From assembly GCA_035628505.1 (NCBI GenBank), contig DASPJR010000142.1, forward strand, positions 1 through 33,023: a DNA stretch of 33,023 nt, read 5' to 3'. The notes below the pieces were generated by a model. That model had not been told where the DNA came from. It saw only the letters and a program-made list of their open reading frames with translations, and did no database searches. Of the stretch, positions 1 through 10,500 are shown in pieces. Positions within the stretch are counted from its first letter, which is position 1. Every line of letters begins with the position of its first letter. The translations under genes were made by a program, and so were the position numbers. This DNA is from DASPJR01 sp035628505 (GTDB lineage Bacteria > Planctomycetota > SZUA-567 > H5-PLA8).

Positions 1-1732
1 CGTGAGCGCCACAGGCGGAGCGTCAGGTAATCCGGTGACATTCGCCGTCAGCGGCCCGGCAACGATAGTGGGAAGCACTGTTACGATTACCGGCGCAGGC
101 CTGGTAACCGTTATGGCCTCACAGGCGGGTAGTGCCAATTACCTCGCCGCAGCTGACGTAAGCCGCGCGTTCAACGTAGCCAAGGCGACACAGACGATCA
201 GTTTCGGCGTATTGGCCGATAAGACGTTTGGAGAGGCCGCTTTTGACGTGAGCGCCACAGGCGGAGCGTCAGGTAATCCGGTGACATTCGCCGTCAGCGG
301 CCCGGCAACGTTAGTGGGAAGCACTGTTACAATTACCGGAGCAGGCGTCGTAACTGTTACGGCCTCACAGGCGGGTAATGCCAATTACCTCGCCGCAGCT
401 GACGTAAGCCGCGCTTTCGTTGTAGCCAAGGCCGCGCAGACGATCAGCTTCGGAGTCTTGGCGGACAAGACGTTTGGAGACGCTGCTTTTGACGTGAGCG
501 CCACAGGCGGAGCGTCAGGTAATCCGGTGACATTCGCCGTCAGCGGCCCGGCAACAATAGTGGGAAGCACTGTTACGATTACCGGGGCAGGCCTGGTAAC
601 CGTTATGGCCTCACAGGCGGGTAGTGCCAATTACCTCGCCGCTGCTGACGTAAGCCGCAGCTTTGCTGTCGCTAAGGCAACACCGGTAATTACCTGGGCC
701 AATCCAAACGACATTCTATCCGGTACGGCACTTAGCGCAGCGCAGCTGAACGCAAGTGCCAGCGTTGCTGGCGTTTTCAGCTACTCTCCGACTTTCGGCA
801 CAGTGCCCGCCCGCGGATCGAACCAGCCGCTAAACGTCTCGTTCACTCCCTCGGATTTCGTAAATTACAATGCTGGAGCAGCGAGTGTGAGCATCAACGT
901 GCTGAATGCCGATCCAACGCTGAGTTCCGTGAGCGCGACACCGAATCCAGCAACTACCGGATCTGCGGTGGCGTTCTCTGCTGCGGCCAGCGACATCGAT
1001 GCTGACTCGCTCATTTACACGTGGGATTTTGCCGAAGGCTCCAAGGCATCGGGTCCGAATGCAAGTCACACTTACAGCGTTCCTGGCACTTATGCGGTGG
1101 TGCTCAGTGTCTCCGACGGACAAGGGGGGACGGTGAGTTCCACTATTCCGCTTGTGGTGTCCGCACCTGCTTCTGCTCCTGGCGCTCTGGACAGCGATGG
1201 AGATGGTTTCACGGACGCTATCGAAGCGGCCTCCGGCTCCTCGGCGAGCAGCGCGATCGAAACGCCGTTGGGTGGTGCGAAGTCGACAAATCCGCTTCCG
1301 CTTGCGGATGCCAAGCTGAAAATAAAATTGAACTTTAGCAAGCCCGGTACGAGCGATGCCATCACGCTGGCCGGCACATTGCTATTACCCGATGGCTTTA
1401 AGCTTCCTGGATCGAAACTCTTGGTGGACGTTGGCGGCGTGGCAAAGAGCTTCACGCTGGGAGCAACTGGCAGCGTCAAGGTGGGCAATGATTTGGCCGC
1501 CGTAAAGAGCAAAGGCACCTCAGCCCGAACCGCAAAGTTCGTTGTGAAATTGAGCAAAGGCAATTTCGCATCAACTCTGGCGCCCATGGGTTTGACGTCA
1601 GCGGATGCAAACAGTACCAGCGTAAACGTGCCGCTCATGATTATTCTGGGCGATGTCACTTTTGTGAAAATTCATCCACAGATCTATAGCGCCAAAACTG
1701 GAAAGACCGGTGCTACAAAGGACAGGAAATAA
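1..1732 (+). CDS. Secreted Ig-like/PKD repeat protein (5' end outside window)
   Basis: The frame is open from the first base and the first codon falls mid-repeat, so the N-terminus lies off the left edge. Visible residues, numbered from base 2: three 82-residue Ig-like/MBG-type repeats (1-82, 83-164 and about 165-226, ending in the AKAT linker); a divergent Ig-like domain beginning VITWANPNDILSG (about 228-302); a PKD domain (about 305-395) with the typical YTWDF and HTYSVPGTYAVVL motifs; an acidic DSDGDGFTD calcium-binding or thrombospondin-3-like segment near 397; and a C-terminal beta-rich domain (about 430-576) of unknown role. Such modular proteins are normally extracellular or cell-surface. 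No LPxTG or other C-terminal sorting signal is evident. The gene converges on the kinase gene at 1836-4829, with about 100 bp between. A role in adhesion or polymer binding is inference only. Confidence 0.85.
   Translation, partial: VSATGGASGNPVTFAVSGPATIVGSTVTITGAGLVTVMASQAGSANYLAAADVSRAFNVAKATQTISFGVLADKTFGEAAFDVSATGGASGNPVTFAVSGPATLVGSTVTITGAGVVTVTASQAGNANYLAAADVSRAFVVAKAAQTISFGVLADKTFGDAAFDVSATGGASGNPVTFAVSGPATIVGSTVTITGAGLVTVMASQAGSANYLAAADVSRSFAVAKATPVITWANPNDILSGTALSAAQLNASASVAGVFSYSPTFGTVPARGSNQPLNVSFTPSDFVNYNAGAASVSINVLNADPTLSSVSATPNPATTGSAVAFSAAASDIDADSLIYTWDFAEGSKASGPNASHTYSVPGTYAVVLSVSDGQGGTVSSTIPLVVSAPASAPGALDSDGDGFTDAIEAASGSSASSAIETPLGGAKSTNPLPLADAKLKIKLNFSKPGTSDAITLAGTLLLPDGFKLPGSKLLVDVGGVAKSFTLGATGSVKVGNDLAAVKSKGTSARTAKFVVKLSKGNFASTLAPMGLTSADANSTSVNVPLMIILGDVTFVKIHPQIYSAKTGKTGATKDRK
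2..679 (+). repeat. Tandem 246-bp coding repeat, two full units plus partial third
   Basis: Units begin at 2, 248 and 494, each with gtgagcgccacaggcggagc. The first 60 or so bases of every unit are identical at DNA level. Units 1 and 3 share variants (IVGSTV, GLVTVM, AGSANY), while unit 2 has LVGSTV, GVVTVT and AGNANY, giving an A-B-A arrangement. The period is a multiple of three, so unit gain or loss keeps the frame. The array probably continues to the left of the window. Confidence 0.95.
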
Positions 1733-1835
1733 TTTAAGCGGTGGCTGCGTGGCGCGATGGCGCCAGTGCCCCGTTATGAGCCGTAGATCGAGCGCGACGC
1801 TCCACATTCTCACGAGCGCGGCAATCAATGTTTAC

Positions 1836-4829
1836 TTAAGTTTTGGAGTATACCGCGAGCACCGCCTGCAATGCGTCAAAATCGATGGGCTTGACGAGAT
1901 GCTGGTCGAATCCGGCTTCGCGTGAGCGCCGCCGATCTTCCTCCTGCCCCCAGCCTGTAAGAGCTACGAGACGAAGTTCTTTATTTTCAGGGCGTTGCCG
2001 GACCAACCGCGCCGCCTCACAACCATCCATACCCGGCATTCCAAGGTCCATGAAGATAATCGTGGGCCGTAAGGTTTTTATGGATTCAAGAGCAGTCTTT
2101 CCGTCATAAACAACCTGAACATCCGCGCCCAGAAAGTTCAACATCATTCCCAGGCTGTCGGCTGAATCTTTATTGTCATCTACCACGAGGATTCTGCAGA
2201 TAGCCGGATCGACTTCGGACTGCGCTGCCGGCTGTTCACTGTCCTTGAACTCCTGTTTCGTGGCAATTGGCAGCCGGATGGTAAACTCACTGCCGCAGCC
2301 AACTCCATCACTTTTTACCTCAACCTCGCCACCATGCATCGTAACAAGCGAGCGCACTAATGAGAGGCCAATGCCCAACCCGTCCTGGGTGCGTCGCAGC
2401 GGATTCTCGACTTGCACGAACATGTCGAAAACTCGAGTAATCATGTCGCGGGGAATGCCGATGCCGGTGTCGCGTACAGAAATGGAGACCTTCTCGTTTT
2501 CAACACGCGCTGAGAGTACGATGCGGCCGCCGCTTTCCATGTACTTTGCTGCATTGTTCAGCAGATTTGAGAGCACTTGCGACAGGCGAACGGCATCTCC
2601 TTCGACATAGATCGGGTCTTCAGGCACCGAGATGCTCAGGCTGTGCTTGCCGCTCTCGATGAACGGTTTACTTGTTTCTACCGCGTGATGCACGATCGCC
2701 GAAATCGAAAGACGTTCCTTCTTTAATTCAATTTTTCCACGGCTGATCCTGGACACTTCCAGCAGGTCGTCGACAAGCCGAACTAGATGCGCGACCTGGC
2801 GTTCCATCATCTGGTTTACTCTCGAGGCGGCCGCCGGGTTCTGACCGGCCATTCGCAGTACGTGCAGGCTATTTCGAATCGGCGCCAGTGGATTGCGAAG
2901 TTCATGCGCAAGAGTAGCCAGGAATTCGTCTTTTCGGCGATCTGCCTCCTTCAATTGCCGCTCAGCATGCTTTAATGCAGACATGTCCTGAAAGACATTA
3001 ATGGCTCCGACAACCTGGCCCGCGTCATTGCGGATTGGATCGATGCTGACAAGCGCGATAAAACGCGAACCATCTGGACGTTCCACTTCTACTTCAATGT
3101 TTCGGAATGCTCGTCCTTCTCGAAGAGCAATTTCCATTGGACACTTTTCGTGGGGCAGAAATGAGCCGTCCAGGGTGTAGAGTTTGTGTGATCCGCAGTA
3201 GCGGTCGGCGCTTTCACCGGTGTTTGGAACCCGTCCCCAGAGTTTCACCGCCTGCTCATTCCAGTACGTGAGCTTTCCAGAGGGCGCTTCGCAGGTGTAC
3301 ACTCCCACTGGAAGCAGCCTTAACAGGTTTCTAAGCTCCTCCTGGCTTTGGCGAAGTTGGGCTTCAATCTTCTTGCGCTCAGAAATGTCGCGGGCGACTT
3401 TCGAAGCACCAATCAGGTTGCCGGACGTATCGCGTAGCGGCGAGACGGAAAGCGAAACATCGATGCGTTTCCCATTTCTAGCGACCCGGACCGTTTCGTA
3501 GTGTTCAAGACGGTCCCCGCGCGTTAATCTTTTAAGAATGTCAGACTCTTCAGCCATCCGATCGGGAGGAATAATCATCGAAATATTCCTGCCCACCGCC
3601 TCTTCAGCGGAGTAGCCGAAAATGTGTTCGGCGGCAGAATTCCAGGAACGGATTTTTCCTTCCAATGTCTGACTGATAATCGCGTCGTGTGAGCATTCGA
3701 CAATTGCCGCCAGAATGGCCCGGTCTCGCTCCGCCTGTTTCAGATACGTAATGTCGCGCGTAAAGCACCGGGAATAAACGAATTCTCCACTCTTGAAGTG
3801 TCCGTTCGAGTGAATCAATACATCCTTGATTGAACCGTCTTTGCAGCGCAGTTGCGCCGGATGGTTCAACAGGTTTTCGCCCTTTCCCAGCCGGCATAGA
3901 ATGTTGTCAAGGGCTGCTCGATCTACGTGAAAATCGCCGATGTGGCGGCCGATATACTCGTTTGCTGCATAACCAAGCAATTCAAGCTCAGCTTTGTTTG
4001 CCCAGAGTATTTTTCCATCAGAACCTACCTTATGGATGCACTCCAGCGCATTCTCAAGAAAGTCGGACAGCTCGCGTTCGGCTTCGGCCCTTCGTTGAGC
4101 CTCCGCTTTCATATGCTGCGCATCGTGCTGCAGGCGAGCGATCATGCTCAGTCGCTCTACGGGGGTAGCCAGTTCCGAGTAACTTTCAGCGGGGATAACC
4201 TGCGAGTGGCAATCACAGACATCTGCAAGCGACGGCCCGTCTGTGTGCCCGCTGAAGCCTTTCATGGGATACGCACAGAACAACGAAAACGAGTGATGTC
4301 GCGCCAGGTCGTTCCACAATGCTTCGAGCTTGCAGGCGCCGGTGCGATTGCCGGCGTCCCATAAAAGCGCCACCATTTCTCCAAACGCTCGCACTTTTGG
4401 CCAGCGCTTCTGCAAGTCTCTGATTACGCCGCCCACCACGTCATCGAATTTCTTGGCGTCAGGTTCTGTGCCAGTCATAAACCCGGCGAGAGTCTCTTCA
4501 GCATCAAGAAGGACGCACTGCGCCCTTGCTTGCGCCAGCGGGAGATCACAGTTTTCGTGAGCCAGTAACTTATTGATGTGTTCGCGATGCAGTGGGGTGG
4601 CAATGATCGCAACGCCTTCACCAGCACTTAAAGCGTTTTTGACATAGGCTGAGACTGACGTTACCAGCGCCGAATCGTCTTCGTAAAACTGTACGAAGTG
4701 GGCTCGGTCTTCCATAACGCTCCAGTCGAGCTTAGGTGCAAGCAGTGGCACAGAAGAGCTCGGCTGCCGGACTCCGACAGCTTTGGTTGATGATCCGGAA
4801 AATTTCGGGTTTCGTTGTGCCGAGTCCAT
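1836..4829 (-). CDS. Hybrid histidine kinase with N-terminal MEDS domain and three PAS domains
   Basis: Cytoplasmic-looking sensor; no membrane segment is seen. Order, numbered from the TTG just upstream (4832): MEDS (DcmR-type sensory) domain about 38-190, beginning MEDRAHFVQFYEDD; PAS about 255-365, 370-490 and 498-620; HisKA with LAHELRNPL (phospho-acceptor His643); HATPase with NLLNNAAKY, DTGIGIP and GLGIGLSLV (about 735-856); C-terminal receiver about 880-998 with ILVVDD, phospho-acceptor Asp929 and conserved Lys981. All catalytic motifs are intact, so autophosphorylation and intramolecular phosphotransfer are expected. The receiver is the output, so a separate Hpt or response regulator must lie elsewhere. 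The start is uncertain: TTG and ATG are adjacent (4832/4829) and neither has a good ribosome site. A start just before the MEDS domain is also possible. Confidence 0.93.
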   Translation of the reverse strand: MDSAQRNPKFSGSSTKAVGVRQPSSSVPLLAPKLDWSVMEDRAHFVQFYEDDSALVTSVSAYVKNALSAGEGVAIIATPLHREHINKLLAHENCDLPLAQARAQCVLLDAEETLAGFMTGTEPDAKKFDDVVGGVIRDLQKRWPKVRAFGEMVALLWDAGNRTGACKLEALWNDLARHHSFSLFCAYPMKGFSGHTDGPSLADVCDCHSQVIPAESYSELATPVERLSMIARLQHDAQHMKAEAQRRAEAERELSDFLENALECIHKVGSDGKILWANKAELELLGYAANEYIGRHIGDFHVDRAALDNILCRLGKGENLLNHPAQLRCKDGSIKDVLIHSNGHFKSGEFVYSRCFTRDITYLKQAERDRAILAAIVECSHDAIISQTLEGKIRSWNSAAEHIFGYSAEEAVGRNISMIIPPDRMAEESDILKRLTRGDRLEHYETVRVARNGKRIDVSLSVSPLRDTSGNLIGASKVARDISERKKIEAQLRQSQEELRNLLRLLPVGVYTCEAPSGKLTYWNEQAVKLWGRVPNTGESADRYCGSHKLYTLDGSFLPHEKCPMEIALREGRAFRNIEVEVERPDGSRFIALVSIDPIRNDAGQVVGAINVFQDMSALKHAERQLKEADRRKDEFLATLAHELRNPLAPIRNSLHVLRMAGQNPAAASRVNQMMERQVAHLVRLVDDLLEVSRISRGKIELKKERLSISAIVHHAVETSKPFIESGKHSLSISVPEDPIYVEGDAVRLSQVLSNLLNNAAKYMESGGRIVLSARVENEKVSISVRDTGIGIPRDMITRVFDMFVQVENPLRRTQDGLGIGLSLVRSLVTMHGGEVEVKSDGVGCGSEFTIRLPIATKQEFKDSEQPAAQSEVDPAICRILVVDDNKDSADSLGMMLNFLGADVQVVYDGKTALESIKTLRPTIIFMDLGMPGMDGCEAARLVRQRPENKELRLVALTGWGQEEDRRRSREAGFDQHLVKPIDFDALQAVLAVYSKT

Positions 4830-4832
4830 CAA

Positions 4833-5414
4833 GTTGTACCAGCATCATTGCCGAATTTAAATCTTAGACACACGCACTTGGAAGGCAATAGGAAAGATTG
4901 GAGATGTTCACCTAAGGATTGCAAGAATAGGGAATTGTATCAAATTTACCCGCCGGATGCCCTCCGATTGCCATTTAAAAACCTATTAATGGAGTGCCCG
5001 GTGCCACGCGGCCTGAACATTTCCTGCGACATACAGAGAAATGCAGGTACTTTCGAATTTGCCTGGCAATGCGCAGAAATTCACGAGCAAAGGGAAAGTG
5101 GCAACATCGGTGATCAAGACTTGGAAATTCGCCAAATTTGTCGTTGAACATACAGGCCCACGCATACCCGCCGCACATGATTTTAAATGTGTTTGAAAGA
5201 TTCTGGGAAGTGACGAAGCGAACTGGGACTCGCCATTTCTATTTCTAAATCAATAATTGAAGCTCATTGCGGGCAAATCTGAATAAAAAGCATTCAGGGG
5301 GCAAGACAATGTTTTTCGTTTTTCGCTGCCGAAGGAATAACGTTTCTGCGCGCGGTAATAGGTGGCAGGCAGGATAAGACGTTGCGGCGCAGCGCGGCCG
5401 TATACAATCGCGGT
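4833..5414. other. Long AT-richer divergent intergenic region
   Basis: This lies between two divergently transcribed genes and must hold both promoters. No open frame here looks like a protein: the candidates cross into neighbouring genes and have no recognisable composition. I see a short inverted repeat CTGAAT/ATTCAG at 5279-5297 and a possible -10 element TACAAT at 5403-5408. No tRNA, IS end or clear riboswitch fold was recognised. Confidence 0.6.
5382..5408 (+). promoter_or_regulatory. Possible promoter giving a leaderless transcript
   Basis: TTGCGG (5382-5387) and TACAAT (5403-5408) are separated by 15 bases. A start about seven bases after the -10 element would fall on the ATG at 5415. 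The gene has no Shine-Dalgarno sequence, which fits a leaderless mRNA. The -35 match is weak. Confidence 0.3.
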
Positions 5415-7493
5415 ATGCGTGTGCAGCTTATCATTGCCGGGCTCTGCTGCTGCGGTCTTATCTCAGCGGGCGAGGATGTGCCTTCTTCGGTTGCAGCATC
5501 CCTCCGGAAGTCTGCCGCCGTACAACAGTGTTTCGAGGTGCTCGGACTGCAGATTGATGGACCCGGATTCGACCGCAACGAACAGTACACGCGCGTCGAA
5601 TGCCCCTTCGTTCTGAGCACCTTCCGCATGTGGCGCGAGCAACCGCTGCGCGCGATCGATCGCGAACGACACCTGCGCGATTTTCTGATCGGCGCAAAGT
5701 TGCGCTCCAGCGAAATTCTCTCGGCTGCGGCAAATCTGCTGGATGCCGATTCGTGCAGATTCTTGATCGACCCGAAGCCTATTGATCTCTTGAAAAAGCA
5801 CGCCGAGTCCGACGGTGCTCTGCTCAAGAGTCTTGTCCGCCTGCATGAAACCTGCCTGGCGCAGCAGAAAAAGCATCCGTCTCTTTTTGTAAAAAATGTT
5901 GAACGCCTGAACGAAAAGAAAGTGCGCGAGAAACTCACCGGTGTGCCGCCGGTAGTGCAGCGCGCCGCAGCATTGATTCTCGCAGCAGTGAACGACGCCG
6001 TGCTCTGGCGCGAAGCGGCTTTTCGCAATGCGCCGCCGGAATTGCTGGAGCAGGTGAACGCGCAGCTCCTGCGCGAGGAGGACGACGACAAGCCCGCTGA
6101 CGATAAGGACGTGGATCCGCGCGGTTACACACTGCCGGCGGATATGCGGGAAGCGATGCGCGAGGCGGACCTTGCCCGGAAGGTCGACTTCAACCGCTGG
6201 TATGCCGGGCTCATCGATTTAAGCAGCGCGGTAGACATGGCCGCGGAGTGGCTTGCGAAGGAACCGTCCGCTGAGACATACCGGCTGGAACTCGACACTC
6301 CGCTCGGTCGGGTGGTTCTCTGTGGCGGCAGGGAGGATGAGTATCGGGACGGCGCCCATTTGCTGCTGGTGATCGACACGGCGGGTAACGACAGCTATCA
6401 CACGGGCGCAGCATCATCGGGATTGCAGCATCCTTTCAGCGTGATCATCGATACCGCTGGAAACGACCGTTACACAGCACCGAAGGGCCGTCCGTCTCAG
6501 GGCACCGGCGTCTTCGGTTTTGGCATGCTCGTGGATCTGGCGGGCGACGACAGCTACAGCGCTGAGGGCAGCATGGCGCAGGGTGCCGGACTCTTCGGCG
6601 CCGGCGTGCTCTGCGATTGGAGCGGCGATGACACATTCTCCTGTGACGGTTTCGGCCAGGGCGCTGGAATGTACGGCGTCGGCATTCTTCTGAAAGGCGG
6701 AGGCAATGACAAATACCGGCTCTTTCAGTCGGGTCAGGGATTCGGATGCACCCTTGGCGCAGGTATACTGATCGACCGCGGGGGCAACGACAGCTACGTC
6801 GCCGACGACACCACTATTAAATATCCCTCGGCACAAACTAAAGAACATAATGCCAGCTGCGCTCAGGGTGCCGGCTTCGGGCAGCGACGGGATTACATCG
6901 ACGGCGTCGGCCTCGCGGGCGGTGTGGGAATGCTGCTGGATCTAAACGGCGACGATAGTTACTCAGGCGGCGTTTTCTCGCAGGCAGTTGGCTACCTTTA
7001 CGGAATTGGAATTCTGGACGATCGCGCCGGTAAGGATTCGTACCGCGGCGTGTGGTATGCGCAGAGCGCAACGGCCCACGACGCTTTCAGCCTGCTGGCT
7101 GAGGGCGGCGGCGACGACACCTACAGCAGCGCCATGTACATGCGGCTTGGAGCCGCCCACGATTTTTCGACGTCGATTTTCTTTGAAGAGGGCGGCAATG
7201 ACAAATACCCCGTGGAGGGCGGCGGTTTCGGTTACGCGCTGCACAACAGTCTGGGGCTCTTTCTGGAACGCGGGGGCGACGATCAGTATACAGGGGCGCT
7301 CTCCAGCATGGCCGCTGTCAGCGGCGACAAGCCCGGCAGGTCGCGCGGTGAGAGCCCCACGTGGGCCGCGTTTATTGATTTTGCCGGCGCTGATGTGTAT
7401 GCCGGAAAACCGGACGGCAACAACAGCACGCATCGGCCAAAAGTTCCGCATGAGTACTTCCGAAGCATCGTTCAGGATGTCGACGAGAAGTAA
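5415..7493 (+). CDS. Exported protein with twelve DxxGNDxY repeats (putative beta-solenoid)
   Basis: Function not recognised. I start at ATG 5415 because a signal peptide (MRVQLIIAGLCCCGLISAG) follows directly; an in-frame TTG lies at 5382. The mature N-terminal part to about residue 310 is mainly alpha-helical-looking and charged. From about residue 320 to 665 (5415 numbering) there are twelve motifs of consensus D-x-x-G-[N/D]-D-x-[Y/F], for example DTAGNDSY, DLAGDDSY and DRGGNDSY. They are spaced 25-28 residues apart, with one double gap of 55 and one of 37. Between motifs lies a Gly-rich segment such as QGAGLFGAGVL. One turn per repeat with Asp-rich corners suggests a calcium-binding beta-solenoid, but the spacing and motif are not those of RTX nonapeptides. 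It converges with the kinase gene at 7520, 26 bp away. Confidence 0.88.
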   Translation: MRVQLIIAGLCCCGLISAGEDVPSSVAASLRKSAAVQQCFEVLGLQIDGPGFDRNEQYTRVECPFVLSTFRMWREQPLRAIDRERHLRDFLIGAKLRSSEILSAAANLLDADSCRFLIDPKPIDLLKKHAESDGALLKSLVRLHETCLAQQKKHPSLFVKNVERLNEKKVREKLTGVPPVVQRAAALILAAVNDAVLWREAAFRNAPPELLEQVNAQLLREEDDDKPADDKDVDPRGYTLPADMREAMREADLARKVDFNRWYAGLIDLSSAVDMAAEWLAKEPSAETYRLELDTPLGRVVLCGGREDEYRDGAHLLLVIDTAGNDSYHTGAASSGLQHPFSVIIDTAGNDRYTAPKGRPSQGTGVFGFGMLVDLAGDDSYSAEGSMAQGAGLFGAGVLCDWSGDDTFSCDGFGQGAGMYGVGILLKGGGNDKYRLFQSGQGFGCTLGAGILIDRGGNDSYVADDTTIKYPSAQTKEHNASCAQGAGFGQRRDYIDGVGLAGGVGMLLDLNGDDSYSGGVFSQAVGYLYGIGILDDRAGKDSYRGVWYAQSATAHDAFSLLAEGGGDDTYSSAMYMRLGAAHDFSTSIFFEEGGNDKYPVEGGGFGYALHNSLGLFLERGGDDQYTGALSSMAAVSGDKPGRSRGESPTWAAFIDFAGADVYAGKPDGNNSTHRPKVPHEYFRSIVQDVDEK

Positions 7494-7519
7494 CGCGTAC
7501 CTGCCCGGACTTTTTCTGG

Positions 7520-10500
7520 TCACTGGGCGGTGGACGGGATTCTCTTAAAGATTGGCAACCCAGCCAGATAATTGATGAGCTTGTCTGGATCGACAGGTTT
7601 GGTGAAGTGAATGTCGAATCCGGCCTCGATGCTTTTCCGGACGTCATCCGCCTGGCCATAACCCGTGAGTGCTATCAGAATGACGCCGTTGCGGCCGGCT
7701 TTAGCGCGGATTGAGCGTGCTACGTCCATTCCGCTCATGTCGGGAAGGCCGATATCGCAGATGATCACATCGGGCCTCACCTCGTCGAAAGCTGTTATGC
7801 CTTCAGCAGCACTGGCGGCTGTTCGTACGATGTGCCCAGAGAGCTCGAGCATCATCTTTGTCGTTTCAGATACGTCCTCATTGTCTTCAATGACGAGGAT
7901 TTTCAAGGGTTCAGTGAACTGTATTACTTCGGACTTTCGTTCTGCGGGCGGCACCACGGCATTGGTACGCGCCAGAGTTATCGTAAACTCGGAACCGCCC
8001 CCTTTGCCGCCGCTTTTGACTTCAATTTTTCCGTCATGAAGGTCAATAATGCCTTTGGCCAGCGCCAGCCCGAGGCCAAGACCTCCCTTGGATCGATCAA
8101 GAGACTTGTCCGCCTGGACGAAGGGTTCAAACATGTGCTGCAGAAAACCCGGCTCTATTCCGATTCCGGTGTCCCTCATCTGGATCAACACTTCAGATTC
8201 GTTGCAGATCAGCTCCACATTGATTTCGCCGCCTGACGGAGTGAATTTTGTCGAGTTGTGAATCAGGTTGCTGAAAACCTGAGCCAGCCGCGTTCGATCC
8301 GCTATGACATTGCAGCCGCTTTCAGGTCTGGCGAATGTGACGCTAAGTCCTGCTAGTTCGATCGCCGGCCGGTAGTCGTCGATAACGGTCTGGAGCAAAT
8401 AGGCGAGATTTACCGGTTCAGTCTTCAGCTCCAGCTTTCCTCGGGTGATCCGGGAAATATCCAGCAGGTCATCAATCAGGCGCGACATATGTGAGACCTG
8501 CCGCGAGATGATCGTTGCCGCACGGATTACCGGCTCGCTTGAATCTGAAGTTCTAGTAATAATTTCAGCAGCGTTACGAATGGGAGAAAGAGGATTGCGA
8601 AGCTCGTGCGCCAGCATGGTGATGAACGCGTCTTTACGCGCGTCCGACTCTTTGAGCGCCTCCTGAGCCTGGCGCAAATCGGTAATATCGGTATTGGTTC
8701 CAAACCAGAGCAGGATGCTTCCGCTGTCATCGCGGATCGGCAAGGCTCTTGAAAGAAACCACCTGTACTCCCCGGTGCTGCTCCGGAGCGGAAATGTATC
8801 CTCCCACGGCTCTCCGCTATTCCGCGCAGTCTGCCAGTGTGAAAGGACGCGGCCGAGGTGCTCGGCATGAAGGAGTGTCTGCCACCCCGAGGCGTGCATC
8901 TGTTCGGGAGTGGATCCGGTGAATTCGTACCAGCGTTTGTTGTACCAGAAGAGTGCGCCGTCGCGGTCCGCCATCCACGCAAGTTGCGAGATATTATCCG
9001 CGAGGGTGCGGAAGTACTCTTCACTTTTTCGCAGCTTCTCCTGTGCGTGCACCCTGGCGCTGACATCCTCGGCGCTGATCATGATCCCGCCGATGCTTCC
9101 ATTCGCCTCGTGCCACGGACGGATCTCCCACTTAATCCATTGTGTCGTTCCATCTTTGCGGACAAACGGATCTTCGTCGGCGCTGAGAACCTCACCAGCC
9201 AGGCCACGGCTGTGTGCCTGGCGCCAGTGCTCCGGCAGATTTGGAAACAATTCGTAATGCGATCGGCCCGTTAATTCTTCCGGAAGATCGTAATCGAGCT
9301 TCCAGCGGCGGCTCGCGGCCAGATACTTCATGTCCCGGTCAAGCATCGCTATCCCGGCAGGCGCGTGCTCAATGAAGAGCAGCAGACGTTGCTCGCTGAC
9401 CTGTCGTGCCTTTTCAGCGGTCATACGTTCGGTGATATCAAAGACCGAAGCGACCCAGCCCGTCACTGCTCCGTTTGCGTCCCGCCATGGCGTATACACG
9501 ACATGAATGTATTTTCTGCCGCCAGCGGACCAGGGAAGTTCGATCTGGTACTCAACACGTTCCCCGTTCAGCACGCGCTCTACGTACGGCCTGATCAACT
9601 CATAGGCTTCTGTCCCCATGACCTCCGGGAGCCGCTTGCCGACGATTTGATTGACGTCAAGCCCGGCGATTCGCGCATAAGCTGCATTGACGGAGATGTA
9701 GCGAAGATCGCGGCTGTTGCGAACCAGCCCTACAGCAGCGGTATCGAGGATTTGCTGCAATTCCGCGGAGGCAGATTCAAATGCATCCTGAACCTGGCGC
9801 CGGTCCATGTCGACCCGGCGAAGTGAAAGCGCGGTTATCCACAACAGGCCAACGAGCAGAATCAACTCGAGGAGAGTTCGCGCCGCCGTGCCAAAAGCTA
9901 TGTCGTACAGCTCCAGGTACTGCCCCTGCAGACGCAACCAGCCAACGATGATTGAAACAATAATAATGGGAGGGAGGAGGCGCCGGAACATCAACGCCCC
10001 GAGGTCGTTACCGGTAAGCGCGTGCGCGATACCCGCGTCAGGTATCAACGCGCAAACTGCAATGGAGAGCGACGCGATTATGCTGGCCGTCTGGAAGGCG
10101 ATGCCGGTTAAGTGGGGCAACATGTACAGCGGCTCGGCTCGAAAAATGTATCCGATCAACGACAAGGTCGATATGGCCAGTGTAACGAGCGCGAGTATGG
10201 CACCAGTACGCCGGCCTTTCTGGCCGCCCGAGGCACCAAGAAGTGCGATGCCGATTAATGTGTAAGATGCAGATGCGGGGGGCCCCATTCGCCCGGGAGC
10301 CGCCGTTGCCCCGCTGCCGGCAGCTTCATCAAAAAGCAGTGTGTCGATGCCAAAGTTAACGTTGAATAGATGTTCAAGGAGGGTGAGAAGTCCGATCGCG
10401 ATTGGCAGGGACGCGCAAAAGCGTGCGAGGCCGCGCTGGCGGAACTGGACTAAACATAAAATAGAAAGTCCCAGCGATGCCGCACAAATTGCAGCGTTCG

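Noticed and set aside
1750..1765. Hairpin TGGCGC-GATG-GCGCCA between the first two genes
   Set aside because: It has no T-run on either strand, so I cannot support it as a terminator.
4815..5147. 110-residue open frame in the long intergenic region
   Set aside because: It starts inside the kinase gene on the other strand, has no ribosome site and its composition resembles translated noncoding DNA.
6370..7430. RTX toxin-type repeats
   Set aside because: The repeats contain G-[N/D]-D-x-Y but not the GGxGxDxUx nonapeptide in tandem, and the period is about 27. No C-terminal type I secretion signal is obvious.
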